Assembly (NCBI RefSeq): GCF_001895925.1
Contig: NZ_MPPI01000019.1
Coordinates: 1-64,000, forward strand
Length of the DNA stretch: 64,000 nt
Source of the DNA: Phormidesmis priestleyi ULC007
GTDB taxonomy: Bacteria > Cyanobacteriota > Cyanobacteriia > Leptolyngbyales > Leptolyngbyaceae
Direction of reading: 5' to 3'
Shown: positions 37,117-46,560 of the stretch, one piece after another
Layout: every line of letters starts with the position of its first letter
Numbering within the stretch: the stretch's first letter is position 1
Made by a program: the position numbers and the translations under genes
The notes under the pieces: model-generated
Told to the model about the DNA's origin: nothing
The model's input: the letters and a program-made list of their open reading frames with translations, nothing else
The model's database searches: none

Positions 37117-37755
37117 TTAACCGATGATCTGATGGATGAATCGTTGCATTTCACTGAGGACTAGCGGTGAGATTTCGTGTCCCATATCAAATTCTTCGTA
37201 GACGATCGTGGCGTTTAAATCTGAGAGTCGATCGCGCGCACTGCGAGCCGCCGACACAGGAACCACTGCATCTTGTCTACCATGCACCATCAAAATCGGT
37301 GGATAAGAAACCTCTTGAGGCGAGACGGCTCCGTGCAGATAGCCACTGAGCATCATCAATCCTGCTAATGGTAGATGCAGCCCGACATCGAGCGTCATTG
37401 CGCCCCCTTGAGAAAAGCCACCCAGCATCGTCCGAGATAAAGGAACTCCGATGTTGGCTTCGAGAGAGTTAAGCCAGTCTGTGAGCAGGTTTCGGCTAGT
37501 GACTAGATCAGTTTGAGTGCTGATATCTCCGCCAAAGGTCAAATTATCTGACAAGTCGTACCACATCTTCCCGCCAATGCCGTAGGGATGGGGAAAGGGA
37601 GCATCGGGCACCATGAACTGGACATCAGACAGTTCTAACATCGAGCAAAGAAACGCTACATCTTGAGCATTTGCGCCCCAACCGTGCAGAACTACGATTA
37701 AGCCCGTTGGGGGTTTGCCAGATTTTGGAGGAATCGCGATCGCGTTTAGAGACAA
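37117..37755 (-). CDS. Alpha/beta hydrolase, phospholipase/carboxylesterase type
   Basis: 212 residues from a TTG at 37755 (LSLNAIAIPPKSG). The Ser-Asp-His triad is in place: GGFSQGGAM, GRQDAVVPVS and MGHEIS. Oxyanion region LIVVLHGWGANAQD. The open frame extends to ATG 37797, but those 14 codons (MGTAVPCYNF...) derive from a dispersed palindromic repeat, so the TTG with GGA upstream is the better start. Substrate unknown; small esters or lysophospholipids are typical. Confidence 0.85.
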   Translation of the reverse strand: MSLNAIAIPPKSGKPPTGLIVVLHGWGANAQDVAFLCSMLELSDVQFMVPDAPFPHPYGIGGKMWYDLSDNLTFGGDISTQTDLVTSRNLLTDWLNSLEANIGVPLSRTMLGGFSQGGAMTLDVGLHLPLAGLMMLSGYLHGAVSPQEVSYPPILMVHGRQDAVVPVSAARSARDRLSDLNATIVYEEFDMGHEISPLVLSEMQRFIHQIIG

Positions 37756-37776
37756 AGGTTTTATCCAAAAATTGTA

Positions 37777-37800
37777 GCATGGCACTGCCGTGCCCATTAA
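37777..37800. repeat. Short palindrome, GGCATGGCACTGCCGTGCC family, copy 2
   Basis: GCATGGCACTGCCGTGCCCATT followed by ACCTTGCAAATAACC. It overlaps the upstream extension of the esterase frame and may have replaced the original promoter or start region. Confidence 0.72.
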
Positions 37801-38032
37801 CCTTGCAAATAACCGACAATGTTTAATTGACGATCGTAACCATCAATATTACTAATCTACGACAAGGCTGTTAAAAGAACCCGATCGAGCATTCATTTTT
37901 TGTCTATAGTATCATTCAGGTCATCTCGCTGAGTGTCGTTATGGACTGGCTACCATCTCTCGATCTGTCTGACTTGGGCGATTACAAAGAGAAAGTATGG
38001 AAAGCGTTACCAGACGCGAAACTGAATCGATG

Positions 38033-38089
38033 ATTCAAGGGGGCTAAAGCCCTGAAGAACGAAGCGAAAGAACTCATCGAACTGACGTT
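38033..38089 (+). repeat. MITE-like element, CCCCCTAAAT family, right-end remnant
   Basis: GAACGAAGCGAAAGAACTCATCGAACTGACGTT closely matches the right end of the intact copies. The palindromic core is reduced to GGGGGCTAAAGCCC. A 30-residue frame just before it (37941-38033) has no support. The rest of the gene-free stretch 37801-38104 holds nothing else. Confidence 0.7.
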
Positions 38090-38104
38090 ATTATTACTCT
38101 GCGA

Positions 38105-39475
38105 TCACTGCTCCTCTGCAAACGTGATCAACTTCAAGTGATCAGGATTTGCAAGCAACTCCTTGGCTAACAAATATCCTGTGATCGTCCAGGTTTGACA
38201 TGTGCGCGCCTCTTTACCGATCAAACGACCATCCGGCCCGTCATAATATTCGGGCCAATGATCTTCCATTAAACGGCGTTCTGCAACCGCGATCGCGTGG
38301 TGTGCCAGTTCTCCTCGATCCATTTTTTTGGCGGCGGCAGTCAACATCCACAATAAGACGGGCCAGCTTCCCCCATTGTGATAAGACCAAGGGCGATTTT
38401 TGGGGTCGGCTCCGGTCACTATTCTCCAATCGCTGTCTTCTAACGCCGGGTAGCACAATTTCATCGGCATGTGCCCTACTAAATCATTCCAGCGTAGCTC
38501 GATTAAGTTCAAAATCTTGTGAGACTGCTGCTCGTCTGTCAGCGAGACAATGATCGCCATCAAGTTGCCCAGTGAAAAAAAGCGACAATCTAGCTGTGAC
38601 GGGCCTAAATTGCCCGCCAAATAGCCTCCCGCTTCGGGCAACCAGTTTGCTAACCGATAAAACGGAATCGAGTCTGAATAAATATTGAACTGATTGAGTG
38701 CCTCTTCTCCATACTCCTCAACCTGAAAGCGGTAAATCACATTTAGGCGATCGGGGTCTAACCAATAATTCTCTCGTATTTGTTTTGTTAACGGGATTAA
38801 GCGATTTTCCACCGCCCGAATCATAAATTGATTCGTCTCGTTGGGAACCAGCATCTCAAGACTCGCTTTGAGTGCCGCAAAAAACAGCGATTGAATATCA
38901 AGGGGATGCCCATAAAGCCCCATCCGTCGGTCAATCATGCTCGCCGCGTCAGGCACTAGCACCATCGGATACATGTCAAATCGGGTGACGAGGCAGAGTT
39001 CTAAAACTAAGCGAATGCCTTCTTGAAAATCTTCTCGCTCGACTAGATCAGTGTCTTGAGTCGAGAGCGTGTAAGCCCGCAATAAAATCACCCACCATAA
39101 ACAGGCATCGGCGGGGGCAACTCGCCCGATCGCATGGTCTCCAAAGTCAGCCTTTAAATATTCTTGCCCGTTAAATGACTGAATTTTGAAACTAGCTGGC
39201 ATCAGACCTCGACTCGGTTTCGAGCAGTCTAGCTGTCCTGTTTTGGGCTGCAAGGTCAGGGTCGCTTCTAAAAAGTTGCGAACAATTTCTGGTCTGCCTT
39301 TGATCAAAAAAAGCAGGGCTGAGGAGATGAAGTCTCGAATAAAGCACTGGTCGTAGTTTAGGGCGGCAATTTCTGGGTCGAGCGCCGCGATCGTGCCGAT
39401 CGGTTGCCCTCGAAAATAAATGATCGATTTTTCAAGAGCGCTCCATGCCTGTTCTTCAATTAATTGACTACCCAA
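38105..39475 (-). CDS. invA: Glycoside hydrolase 100 alkaline/neutral invertase
   Basis: 456 residues. Cuts sucrose to glucose and fructose in the cytoplasm. GH100 features: ALNYDQCFIRDFISSAL with the catalytic acid, DFGDHAIGRVAPADACLWWV, DGHPLDIQSLFFAAL (here LYGHPLDIQSLFFAAL), and WSYHNGGSWPVLLW before the second catalytic site region. GH100 is known from cyanobacteria and plants and is used in sucrose turnover. No operon partner is visible. Intact. Confidence 0.95.
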   Translation of the reverse strand: MGSQLIEEQAWSALEKSIIYFRGQPIGTIAALDPEIAALNYDQCFIRDFISSALLFLIKGRPEIVRNFLEATLTLQPKTGQLDCSKPSRGLMPASFKIQSFNGQEYLKADFGDHAIGRVAPADACLWWVILLRAYTLSTQDTDLVEREDFQEGIRLVLELCLVTRFDMYPMVLVPDAASMIDRRMGLYGHPLDIQSLFFAALKASLEMLVPNETNQFMIRAVENRLIPLTKQIRENYWLDPDRLNVIYRFQVEEYGEEALNQFNIYSDSIPFYRLANWLPEAGGYLAGNLGPSQLDCRFFSLGNLMAIIVSLTDEQQSHKILNLIELRWNDLVGHMPMKLCYPALEDSDWRIVTGADPKNRPWSYHNGGSWPVLLWMLTAAAKKMDRGELAHHAIAVAERRLMEDHWPEYYDGPDGRLIGKEARTCQTWTITGYLLAKELLANPDHLKLITFAEEQ

Positions 39476-39610
39476 CTCTCAACCCTCTCTATTGATAGGT
39501 GCAGCTTACCAAAGGTCTATGTTAAGGCAATCGCATCTAAACCACTAGTGACTTTTAAACAACCTCATCACTGTGAGGATGGTTTAAAGATCGTTGCGAG
39601 AGGATATGAA

Positions 39611-39705
39611 ATGGCTGTAGGGGTAGCGCCCCTGTGCCTACCCCTGGCGGAGGGCAGCCACGGGGGGATTGCCCCTACCAAATCATCCCTCTATTCAGCA
39701 ATGCT
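39611..39705 (+). repeat. GTAGGGGTAGCGCCC palindrome family, copy 1
   Basis: Arms near CTGTAGGGGTAGCGCCCCTGTG and CACGGGGGGATTGCCCCTACC, followed by a conserved tail ATC..CTCTATTCAGCAATGCTG. The three other copies are at 43081, 45541 and 51370. It fills part of the gene-free stretch 39476-39900, in which I see nothing else. Confidence 0.85.
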
Positions 39706-39900
39706 GTTTTGTGCTGTCTCGCCAACGTTGCATCATTTGATGTCACCTTAAAGTCTGCATTATCCCAACGCTAAAGTACCCGATGAGGTACTGTCTACTC
39801 TTCAGAAATCACGCACAGTATTAGATAACAGTAGTTAGAGACAAACAGTTTTTTGACAAAGATTCAGAAGCGTCGGTGCTCTATGTTTGGGAAGCGTCAA

Positions 39901-41058
39901 ATGTATATCATTGATGAAAATTTAGCGGTTTATTCGCCTCGATATCAGTTAGCCAATGTAAAAACGGTTGAATACCTAAAACAGGTGGGTCAAGGGTCAG
40001 AAAAAGGCAGCATTCAAGGAGAAACCGATTCACCGATTCCGGTTTCACTCGATGGGTTGTTAAAAGCTGGAGAGCTTTACGAATCTTCTTCAGATCCTGC
40101 CGTTCGCTATTATTTGCCCCGCTATCAACTTAGACAAGTCAACCAACAATTCACCACCTCTCTCAAGTGGCGAAGCCCGCAAGATGACCCCAATGGTGCG
40201 CTTGCCTGGTTGCTGATCGAACTTACGCCCGAAGTGCCCCAATCAACGGCTGTGCTGCAAGAAATTCATCATCAAGCCGTTGTGAGAATTGCTTACCAAC
40301 TGCCTGTAGAAGGACAACCTGTGGGCGCTCGCTGGGCAGGAGCCTGGACAAACATTGACCCTAACACGAGCGGAATGACGCGGCTAGACATCACTAAAAC
40401 AGATTCTGGCTGGGCATTTCACGGCTTTGACAAGTGTCACCCAACCGATTGTGATTGGGGCATAATCGCAGCGCACGACAATGCTGGAACCTTGCAAGGC
40501 ACCTACGATTTTGGCTGGAAGCGTACCTCCGTAACCGCTACGTTGTCCAACAATCAGTTAAAGGTGACAACGTTTGACGACTACACCGATGCTGATGGAC
40601 GTACCGATCGCACCGATCAATTTGTGATGCAGCAGGCGCAAAACTCTGCCAGTCTTACCCTCGAAGTTGGAGCATTAGAAGTTGTCTCAGCCGAGGTTCG
40701 GCGCTGTCGTTTGGCGCTTAACAGCAAAGAAGAGTTCGATCGCGTCTTTCAAATCATGAGCGACGATCGCTTTCAGGCACGCCTACAAATTGATTGTTTT
40801 GCTCAGATCGGACATCGCACCTGGCGACAAATTGTTAGCGATCGTGTCGATCTATCTAGTCGATCGCTGGCACTGTCTGAGAAGCAAGTGCTAGTTACCG
40901 ATATGGTAGATGAGAACAATCTGGAGTTAGTTAACTCTGATCGCAGCCAAGCCAGTGTTAAAACTCGGTATATCAAGAAAGCTCAAATTGATCAGGTCAA
41001 AGTTGTAGGAGTCGATCGTCAGGTAGAGCCTACTCAGTTAAAGCGGGTCAGTAAGGTA
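39901..41058 (+). pseudogene. Large beta-rich protein, 5' part, split by an IS1-like element
   Basis: 386 residues remain before the element, from ATG 39901 (GGGAAG upstream; ATG 39883 also possible). No signal peptide. Residues ~135-240 hold a module with WAGAWTNIDPNTSGMTRLDI, CHPTDCDWGIIAAHD and DADGRTDRTDQFVMQQ, a lipocalin-like pattern I have seen in other secreted bacterial proteins. The later part is beta-rich. The rest of the gene continues at 42218 on the other side of the element. The product of the intact gene would be about 650 residues. Confidence 0.75.
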
Positions 41059-42217
41059 GGGCACTGGTTCCGCTGAGTGAGGAGGCATCAAGTCCTGATA
41101 TTGCTATATTACAGGGATTCAGTAGTCTGCCAACCCTGGACTTCAATTGGATCTTATGATGGATTTATTCTCTCAGAACTGCCCTTGCTGTGACAGTGCC
41201 GAAGTTGATGTTCGTACCCGCTATACGACTCAAAATAATGGCACCCACGCGATCTATCATTGTCGGAGTTGCGATATTTATTTTAGTGATACCTTCGCCA
41301 CTCCAATGGCTGGCTTAAGAACGCCATTGAGCCGGATCATTGAGGTGCTGAAAGCGAGAACAGAAGGACAAGGATTAAATGCGACAGCGCGAATCTTGGG
41401 TGTCTCTAAAAAGAGCATTATTGATTGGGAGTGGCGCTTATCGGAACTGAAGCCCGCTTTAACCTTGTACGGAGTATGCCATCAGTTCCTGAGCTTGGTG
41501 ATTGAAGGCGATGAACTGTACACCAAAGTCCACCATAATACCGCCGCGAGTGAGTCAGAAGGTTGGACGATCGTGCTGATGGAGCGCAGTAGTCGGTTCT
41601 TGTGGGAGCTAAACTGTGGACCGAAAGATCAGACTCTGTTTGAGAAGGCTTTACAACTGCTGTGTAAGGTGATTGGACAAACGCAAGACTTGACCTTACT
41701 GACGGATGGCGAACGGCGCTACGGCAATATTTTATTTGCAATTTGCCATGAAGTGTCTCGCACTGGACAACCCGGCAGACCGCCAAAGCGACTGCGTAAT
41801 GGTGGGCGTGTCCGCTTAAAAAATAAAGGTTCGAGGAAACGCTCAGGGCAAAAACGACCGAAGTATCAAGCCCCTGTGCCAGAGCATCCGGAGACGGATT
41901 CTCGGATTGAAGATGTCCAAATCCATGCCAATCATGTAGAAGCATTAAATGCTTCTTTGAGACGACGAAATGCGGCCTTTCGGCGCAAAACAAACATGTA
42001 TGCAAAAACTCGGGACAATCTACAAAGGACGCTAGACCTGCAATGGTTAATTCACAACTTTGTCCGGGTTCATTTCACAACCAAAGTTGTCCCGGCAGTG
42101 AAACTAGGGATTTTGGAAGTCGGGTTGTCATGGCTGGAATTATTCTCAATTCGTTATGCCTTCTAACCCATATTCAAGAGGGCATTCAGCCTTCCCTATC
42201 CAACGGAACCAGTGCCC
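41059..42217 (+). mobile_element. IS1-like insertion sequence
   Basis: 1159 bp with imperfect terminal repeats: GGGCACTGGTTCCG at the left and CGGAACCAGTGCCC at the right; similarity extends to about 24 bp. The only gene is the transposase at 41156. No target duplication is seen, although a duplication of 8 bp would restore the host gene's frame. Confidence 0.85.
41156..42166 (+). CDS. IS1-family transposase
   Basis: 336 residues as one chain. N-terminal zinc-finger pattern CPCCDSAEVDVRTRY...CRSCDIYFSD, a helix-turn-helix around LNATARILGVSKKSIIDW, and the DDE-like core (IEGDELYTKVHHN, LLTDGERRYGNILF). In IS1 itself the two parts are made by frameshifting; here they are fused. The start may be ATG 41156 or the next ATG. 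The frame is open and probably active. Confidence 0.88.
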   Translation: MMDLFSQNCPCCDSAEVDVRTRYTTQNNGTHAIYHCRSCDIYFSDTFATPMAGLRTPLSRIIEVLKARTEGQGLNATARILGVSKKSIIDWEWRLSELKPALTLYGVCHQFLSLVIEGDELYTKVHHNTAASESEGWTIVLMERSSRFLWELNCGPKDQTLFEKALQLLCKVIGQTQDLTLLTDGERRYGNILFAICHEVSRTGQPGRPPKRLRNGGRVRLKNKGSRKRSGQKRPKYQAPVPEHPETDSRIEDVQIHANHVEALNASLRRRNAAFRRKTNMYAKTRDNLQRTLDLQWLIHNFVRVHFTTKVVPAVKLGILEVGLSWLELFSIRYAF

Positions 42218-43020
42218 AATTAGTCCCTGCCGGAAATTGGAATGGCGTGGTTCAGTCAGTGATTAGCTTGCGCTACAACGATGCTGCCAACGGTTACACC
42301 ACTGATGCAGCGTTCTCAATTAAAAAGCCTGACGAATTTAAGTCCTGGCTTGTCGTGCTGCGAGATAAAACCTATCGCAAGTTTCAATATAAAGTGTTGA
42401 CGACCTTCCAGAATGGCACCTTTAAAGAAGGCGCATGGGTTGATGCAGATGGCAATCAGGCAATTCCGATCATTGTGCAGCAAACGCCCTATCTGAATGT
42501 GAAAGTGTTGCCAAATCTATTGGATTTCAAAGTTACGCCCGTAGTAGAATGCACGCTTCACTATGACGATAACGTTGCAAATATCCATGAAGTTGAGACA
42601 TTCACGTTTATTAATGGCGATATTCAGAGTTGGAGTTTCCCGATCGCGAGTTCTGCGCTGAACAAATATCGCTATCAACTGACTTATCATCTGAGCGATG
42701 GTCGTTCTATCACCACTACTGACACACTCACGGATGCAGAAGCATTCACGATTAATAAACCTAACGTTCCAGAAATTGTTTGTAACGTGACACCCAAGCT
42801 GATCAACTTTACAGATACGCCACTGGTAGAGGTGTCAATTGCTTATCAAGATGATCAGAACGACATCGAAGCCGAAGAGACGCTCGTGTTTGGAGATGCT
42901 ACTCCGCAGACGTTCCGAATTCCGATTCACGACAACTCGCCCAAAGACTATCAAGTTACGATCACTTACTACAAAGGGGATGGCAAAGTTGTTGCAGGTC
43001 AGCCGACAACCACGAGTTAA
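42218..43020 (+). pseudogene. Large beta-rich protein, 3' part, after the IS1-like element
   Basis: Three modules of about 90 residues: around QLVPAGNWNGVVQSVISLRYND, then NLLDFKVTPVVECTLHYDD, then KLINFTDTPLVEVSIAYQDD. Each has a pattern of Y-D-D and a final Y-Q-V/L-T-Y strand (KYRYQLTYHLSDG, DYQVTITYYKGDG). The same modules occur in the two 740-766-residue proteins downstream. This part lacks its own start; an ATG at 42043 lies inside the transposase gene. Confidence 0.78.
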
Positions 43021-43080
43021 AAACAGTTGATTATTCCCAAGTTTGTAGCGACCAATTAATCACACAACCAACCCCGATGG

Positions 43081-43174
43081 ACTGTAGGGTTAGCGCCCCC
43101 GTGCCTACCCCTGACGGCGGGCAACCCCAGGGAGATTGCCCCTACCCCAATCATTTCTCTGTTCAGTAATGCTG
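43081..43174 (+). repeat. GTAGGGGTAGCGCCC palindrome family, copy 2
   Basis: ACTGTAGGGTTAGCGCCCCCGTG and the opposing arm, then CAATCATTTCTCTGTTCAGTAATGCTG. Lies between the split gene and the 766-residue gene. Confidence 0.82.
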
Positions 43175-43224
43175 GCTGTTCTATCTAGCATTACTACAGT
43201 CAATCCATTCTATTAGGAGTTCCC

Positions 43225-45525
43225 ATGTTATATCTCAATCCGCCCTTTTATATGTATGAAGGGGTTCCCGTTGTCGGAGATTATCAAGACCCTTATCAGT
43301 TTTATTATTATCCCGATCGTCCTCATCTCGCTGTTGATGAAAAAGGACGACCCGCAATCCGATTTATTGCCTTTAAAGCAGACCTCGACGAAATTGAACC
43401 CGGTGAAGACCACGCCGCAGGGTTTCTGGTATTTGACACCAGCCTTGCTTGGTCAGAATCAAAACTCAGAAAGGTAGCACAGAAGATTCAGGACGATCGT
43501 AAACTCGATCAACCGCCTCGCTTATCTCCATTGCTCTATAAAGGGGGAACGGTGCGGGTAATGTTTCTCGATCGTACTTCTGAAGTGCCGAGTGATGATC
43601 CCGACAAAGACAAACCAAAGGATGAAGATGAACCCAAAAAAGAACGCTGGGTTCCCTTTCTAGAGGCGAGTGGTGTGCCGTCTCTGTATGGTGAAAATCG
43701 GGCGATTTTTAGCGCCATGCTGACCAAAGAAGCGACCTCTCTGCTGTTTGGTGCCTTTGAAGGATTCATGCCTGCTGGGGTAATTTATGACCTCACCTAT
43801 GTAGGAATGCAGCGCGCCTTTAATGTTCACGTCGAAGCAGACTGGGAACAGGTTTATCATTACATTCGTGAACAGTTTTCAGCCGATCTGATCTTCTTCT
43901 CGATCGAAACCGATAAAATCATCAGTGAATTGGAAGAGAAAAAGATCGTCAAAATTACTGCATCGCTAGAAGGAGTTGGCGATGAAGGCATGGAAAGCGA
44001 ATTTAACAACGTCAGAAAAGAACTTCAGCAATTGGTTTTAGATAAGTTCTTTAAGTCAGCGGTGAATCCGAATAAGCCTGATGAAAACTCCACTGCCGAT
44101 CAAGTTATAGATACGCTGCGAGATCTCGGACGTTTAAGCTTGCCACAGGTTGGCTATAGCCGCAAAGAACTTGATATTAGCGAGATTCGCACGATCGAGG
44201 TCGATTACACGGTGACTCGTGCGGTAGAGCGCAGAATCTCGCCTCAAGCGCATCTCAGCCTATTTTTTGAAGACTACAACCTGACTCGTGATCAAGTCGT
44301 CACGGTTGTAAACGGCAAAGATGCTTTATGGGATGAAGTCGAGTTTGATATCTCAGTCAACACCGATTTCACCAGCGAAGGTATTAGCGCGATCGCAGTC
44401 GATGTTTATTACGGATTGCCTCTCGCAAACCATCCTGAGAATTTGCCTGCAACGTGGTCATTTTTGCTCGATAAAACCAACAATCGAGTTAAGAAAGCCG
44501 CCTGGTTTAATCCCGAAGTGGGGCATCAATTTCGCTATCGCTACACGGTATTTTTTGCGCCAGGGAGCATTCCAGGGGCACAGAAATCGCTGTCGAGCAG
44601 TTGGCAAGATCACGAAGGAAATCTCGTGGTGATTACGCCCTCAGATTTGTATCAGTTACGTCAAGTCGAGGCAGTGTTGACACGGAATTTTCCCTTCGAT
44701 CGCTACGCTCAAGTTCATGTGCATCTGCAATATAAAGATCCCAAAACAAACTGGGTTTACGAAGATTCTGCCCTGTTGGATCAGCAAAGTTTGCGGCTTC
44801 CGCTGGCCTTACGAATCAGTCGTGATGCACTGGCTGACGTGAATTATCGGTTTACCTATCTGCGATCGAATGGTGAAAAAATCGACACCACCTGGCAAAC
44901 AACTGCCAGCGATATGATTTTGGTGCAAGATCCGTTGCCGACGATGTTGGCGGTGCGGCTATTGGTGGGTGGCGATCGTAGCAAAATCGCTAACTTACTC
45001 GTAGATTTCAAATACGAAGATCCCGAAAATGATGTGTTTGAGAGTGGATCTATCATCCTAGATTCAACGAATCTCAATAAGGTAAATGAATGGAAAATTC
45101 CACTCGTTGACCCTCATAAGCGACGCTATTCGTATAACCAAACGCTCATTGATACTGATGGGAATATGACGCAGACAGGATGGATTCAGGAAGAAAAAAC
45201 AACGCTACCTGTTGGCGTAATTTATACTCAGTTGATGGAAGTGCAACCGGAATTAATCGGAATTCCTCTGTCTAGTAGAGGACTGGAGATGATCAAACTG
45301 AATCTTAAATACAAAGATTCAGGGAATAACTATACAACGGAAACACAAATGCAATTTACACAGCCTGGGAAGGGCGAAGTGTGGCGTGTGCCGTTAAAGA
45401 AAGCGAACTTACGAGATTACCAATATGAGGTGATTTACGTGATGAAAACAGGCTTTGAACGCAAGGTAGGCCCGATTTCTTCGAGAGACACGTTTCTCGT
45501 GATTTCCTCGATTCCACCTAAGTAG
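43225..45525 (+). CDS. Large beta-rich repeat protein, paralogue A, 766 aa
   Basis: ATG 43225 with AGGAG upstream. N-terminal ~320 residues share clear blocks with the protein at 48301: PFYMYEGVPVVGDYQDPYQF, SLYGENRAIFSAMLTKEA, PAGVIYDLTYVGMQRAFNV. A charged linker (DDPDKDKPKDEDEPKKE) sits inside it. From about 360 on, four or five ~90-residue modules follow (QVHVHLQYKDPKTNWVYEDSA, LLVDFKYEDPENDVFESGS, KLNLKYKDSGNNYTTE). No signal peptide or membrane helix, so it may be cytoplasmic or exported by another route. No family recognised. Confidence 0.82.
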   Translation: MLYLNPPFYMYEGVPVVGDYQDPYQFYYYPDRPHLAVDEKGRPAIRFIAFKADLDEIEPGEDHAAGFLVFDTSLAWSESKLRKVAQKIQDDRKLDQPPRLSPLLYKGGTVRVMFLDRTSEVPSDDPDKDKPKDEDEPKKERWVPFLEASGVPSLYGENRAIFSAMLTKEATSLLFGAFEGFMPAGVIYDLTYVGMQRAFNVHVEADWEQVYHYIREQFSADLIFFSIETDKIISELEEKKIVKITASLEGVGDEGMESEFNNVRKELQQLVLDKFFKSAVNPNKPDENSTADQVIDTLRDLGRLSLPQVGYSRKELDISEIRTIEVDYTVTRAVERRISPQAHLSLFFEDYNLTRDQVVTVVNGKDALWDEVEFDISVNTDFTSEGISAIAVDVYYGLPLANHPENLPATWSFLLDKTNNRVKKAAWFNPEVGHQFRYRYTVFFAPGSIPGAQKSLSSSWQDHEGNLVVITPSDLYQLRQVEAVLTRNFPFDRYAQVHVHLQYKDPKTNWVYEDSALLDQQSLRLPLALRISRDALADVNYRFTYLRSNGEKIDTTWQTTASDMILVQDPLPTMLAVRLLVGGDRSKIANLLVDFKYEDPENDVFESGSIILDSTNLNKVNEWKIPLVDPHKRRYSYNQTLIDTDGNMTQTGWIQEEKTTLPVGVIYTQLMEVQPELIGIPLSSRGLEMIKLNLKYKDSGNNYTTETQMQFTQPGKGEVWRVPLKKANLRDYQYEVIYVMKTGFERKVGPISSRDTFLVISSIPPK

Positions 45526-45540
45526 AAGGCACATTGAGAA

Positions 45541-45634
45541 ATGGCTGTAGGGGTAGCGCCCCCGTGCCTACCCCTGACGGCGGGCAACCACGGGGGGATT
45601 GTCCCTACCCAAATTGTTCCTCTATTCAGCAATG
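45541..45634 (+). repeat. GTAGGGGTAGCGCCC palindrome family, copy 3
   Basis: ATGGCTGTAGGGGTAGCGCC through GGGGGGATTGTCCCTACCC and CTATTCAGCAATG. It ends at the first possible start of the next gene. Confidence 0.85.
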
Positions 45635-45649
45635 TCGGAATTGGTAACA

Positions 45650-46543
45650 ATGGTCAGTTTATTAACACTATCGACCCCAGAAATGAATGGTGCGATCGAG
45701 CCACTCGATTTACTCTTCCGTGCAGCACTCTTAGCAGGATTAGGATCTCGTGCGCGATCGGTGATCACAACGCTGGACACAACGCAAATCAATCACTTAT
45801 CACAACGTACCTGCATTGATGCTGGAAATCCATTATTGCTATCCGTCAAAGCCACTCAGCAGCGAAGTTTACGAGTCTTTCGTCAATCCCCAACTGCAAC
45901 CCCTGACTCCAATTTCCCTCGCTGGATCGGAACTCACTATTTGCCCAATGGCATGACGGCTCATTCAATTACCGATACCTTTTTTCGTAATCAAACCGCC
46001 GCCTGGGAACACACATTAGCGTTTGCTAAATCTGCCGATCGTCTCGCTCAATTTCATCACTATCACGCCATTTTGGGTCTCAAAGGACGAATTTTTCAAA
46101 CCAGCTATGAATCAAATTCCTCAGATTCTCATTGGGTGACTTGGCAACTCGATCGAGCCACCTCACCCGCCGAGGCGATCGCTGCCTGCCAGTGCGCCGC
46201 CTCACTCGATGCAATTCAGCTTCTGCAAGACCTCTTCGGACGATCGATTCTGCCCCGCTCAGGGCCTTGGAGCCTCTCTTGCAATCTAGACGCATCAGAT
46301 CCTCATCTCAAACTCGGCACAACTCTATGGGCAAGATTTCCCGAAGCGTCTCGCAAACATCAGCGCATGGCAGCGATCGTAGGTCAGATGGGCGGAGACA
46401 GCCGTTTTGGTGAGGCGCTCTACAAACTGCTCGACTCTGCCCGTTTTAACCACTCTACTCGCATCGGGCGCGCCGTTGAAGTCGAATTATGCGGCGATCG
46501 CGCGATCGATTTGGAGTTTTATCTATCCGTTCCGACCCTTTAA
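45650..46543 (+). CDS. Unknown protein of the cluster, 298 aa core
   Basis: I recognise no family. Start chosen at ATG 45650 (MVSLLTLSTPEMNGA) because GGAATTGG lies upstream; ATG 45632 lies inside the palindromic repeat. Soluble alpha/beta-like sequence with HYHAILGLKGRIFQTSYES, DLFGRSILPRSGPWSLSCN and a compact end GRAVEVELCGDRAIDLEFYL. 17 bp before the next gene, so part of the same operon. It may be an enzyme, but no catalytic motif is clear. Confidence 0.72.
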   Translation: MVSLLTLSTPEMNGAIEPLDLLFRAALLAGLGSRARSVITTLDTTQINHLSQRTCIDAGNPLLLSVKATQQRSLRVFRQSPTATPDSNFPRWIGTHYLPNGMTAHSITDTFFRNQTAAWEHTLAFAKSADRLAQFHHYHAILGLKGRIFQTSYESNSSDSHWVTWQLDRATSPAEAIAACQCAASLDAIQLLQDLFGRSILPRSGPWSLSCNLDASDPHLKLGTTLWARFPEASRKHQRMAAIVGQMGGDSRFGEALYKLLDSARFNHSTRIGRAVEVELCGDRAIDLEFYLSVPTL

Positions 46544-46560
46544 TCACAGGAGATAATTTT

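Noticed and set aside
37941-38033. A 30-residue ORF (MDWLPSLDLSDLG...)
   Set aside because: Too short, no ribosome binding site, and it ends at the MITE remnant; could be a gene fragment but not supported.
42043-42217. A start for the 3' half of the split gene at ATG 42043
   Set aside because: This ATG lies in the transposase gene in another frame; the coding modules begin only after the element.
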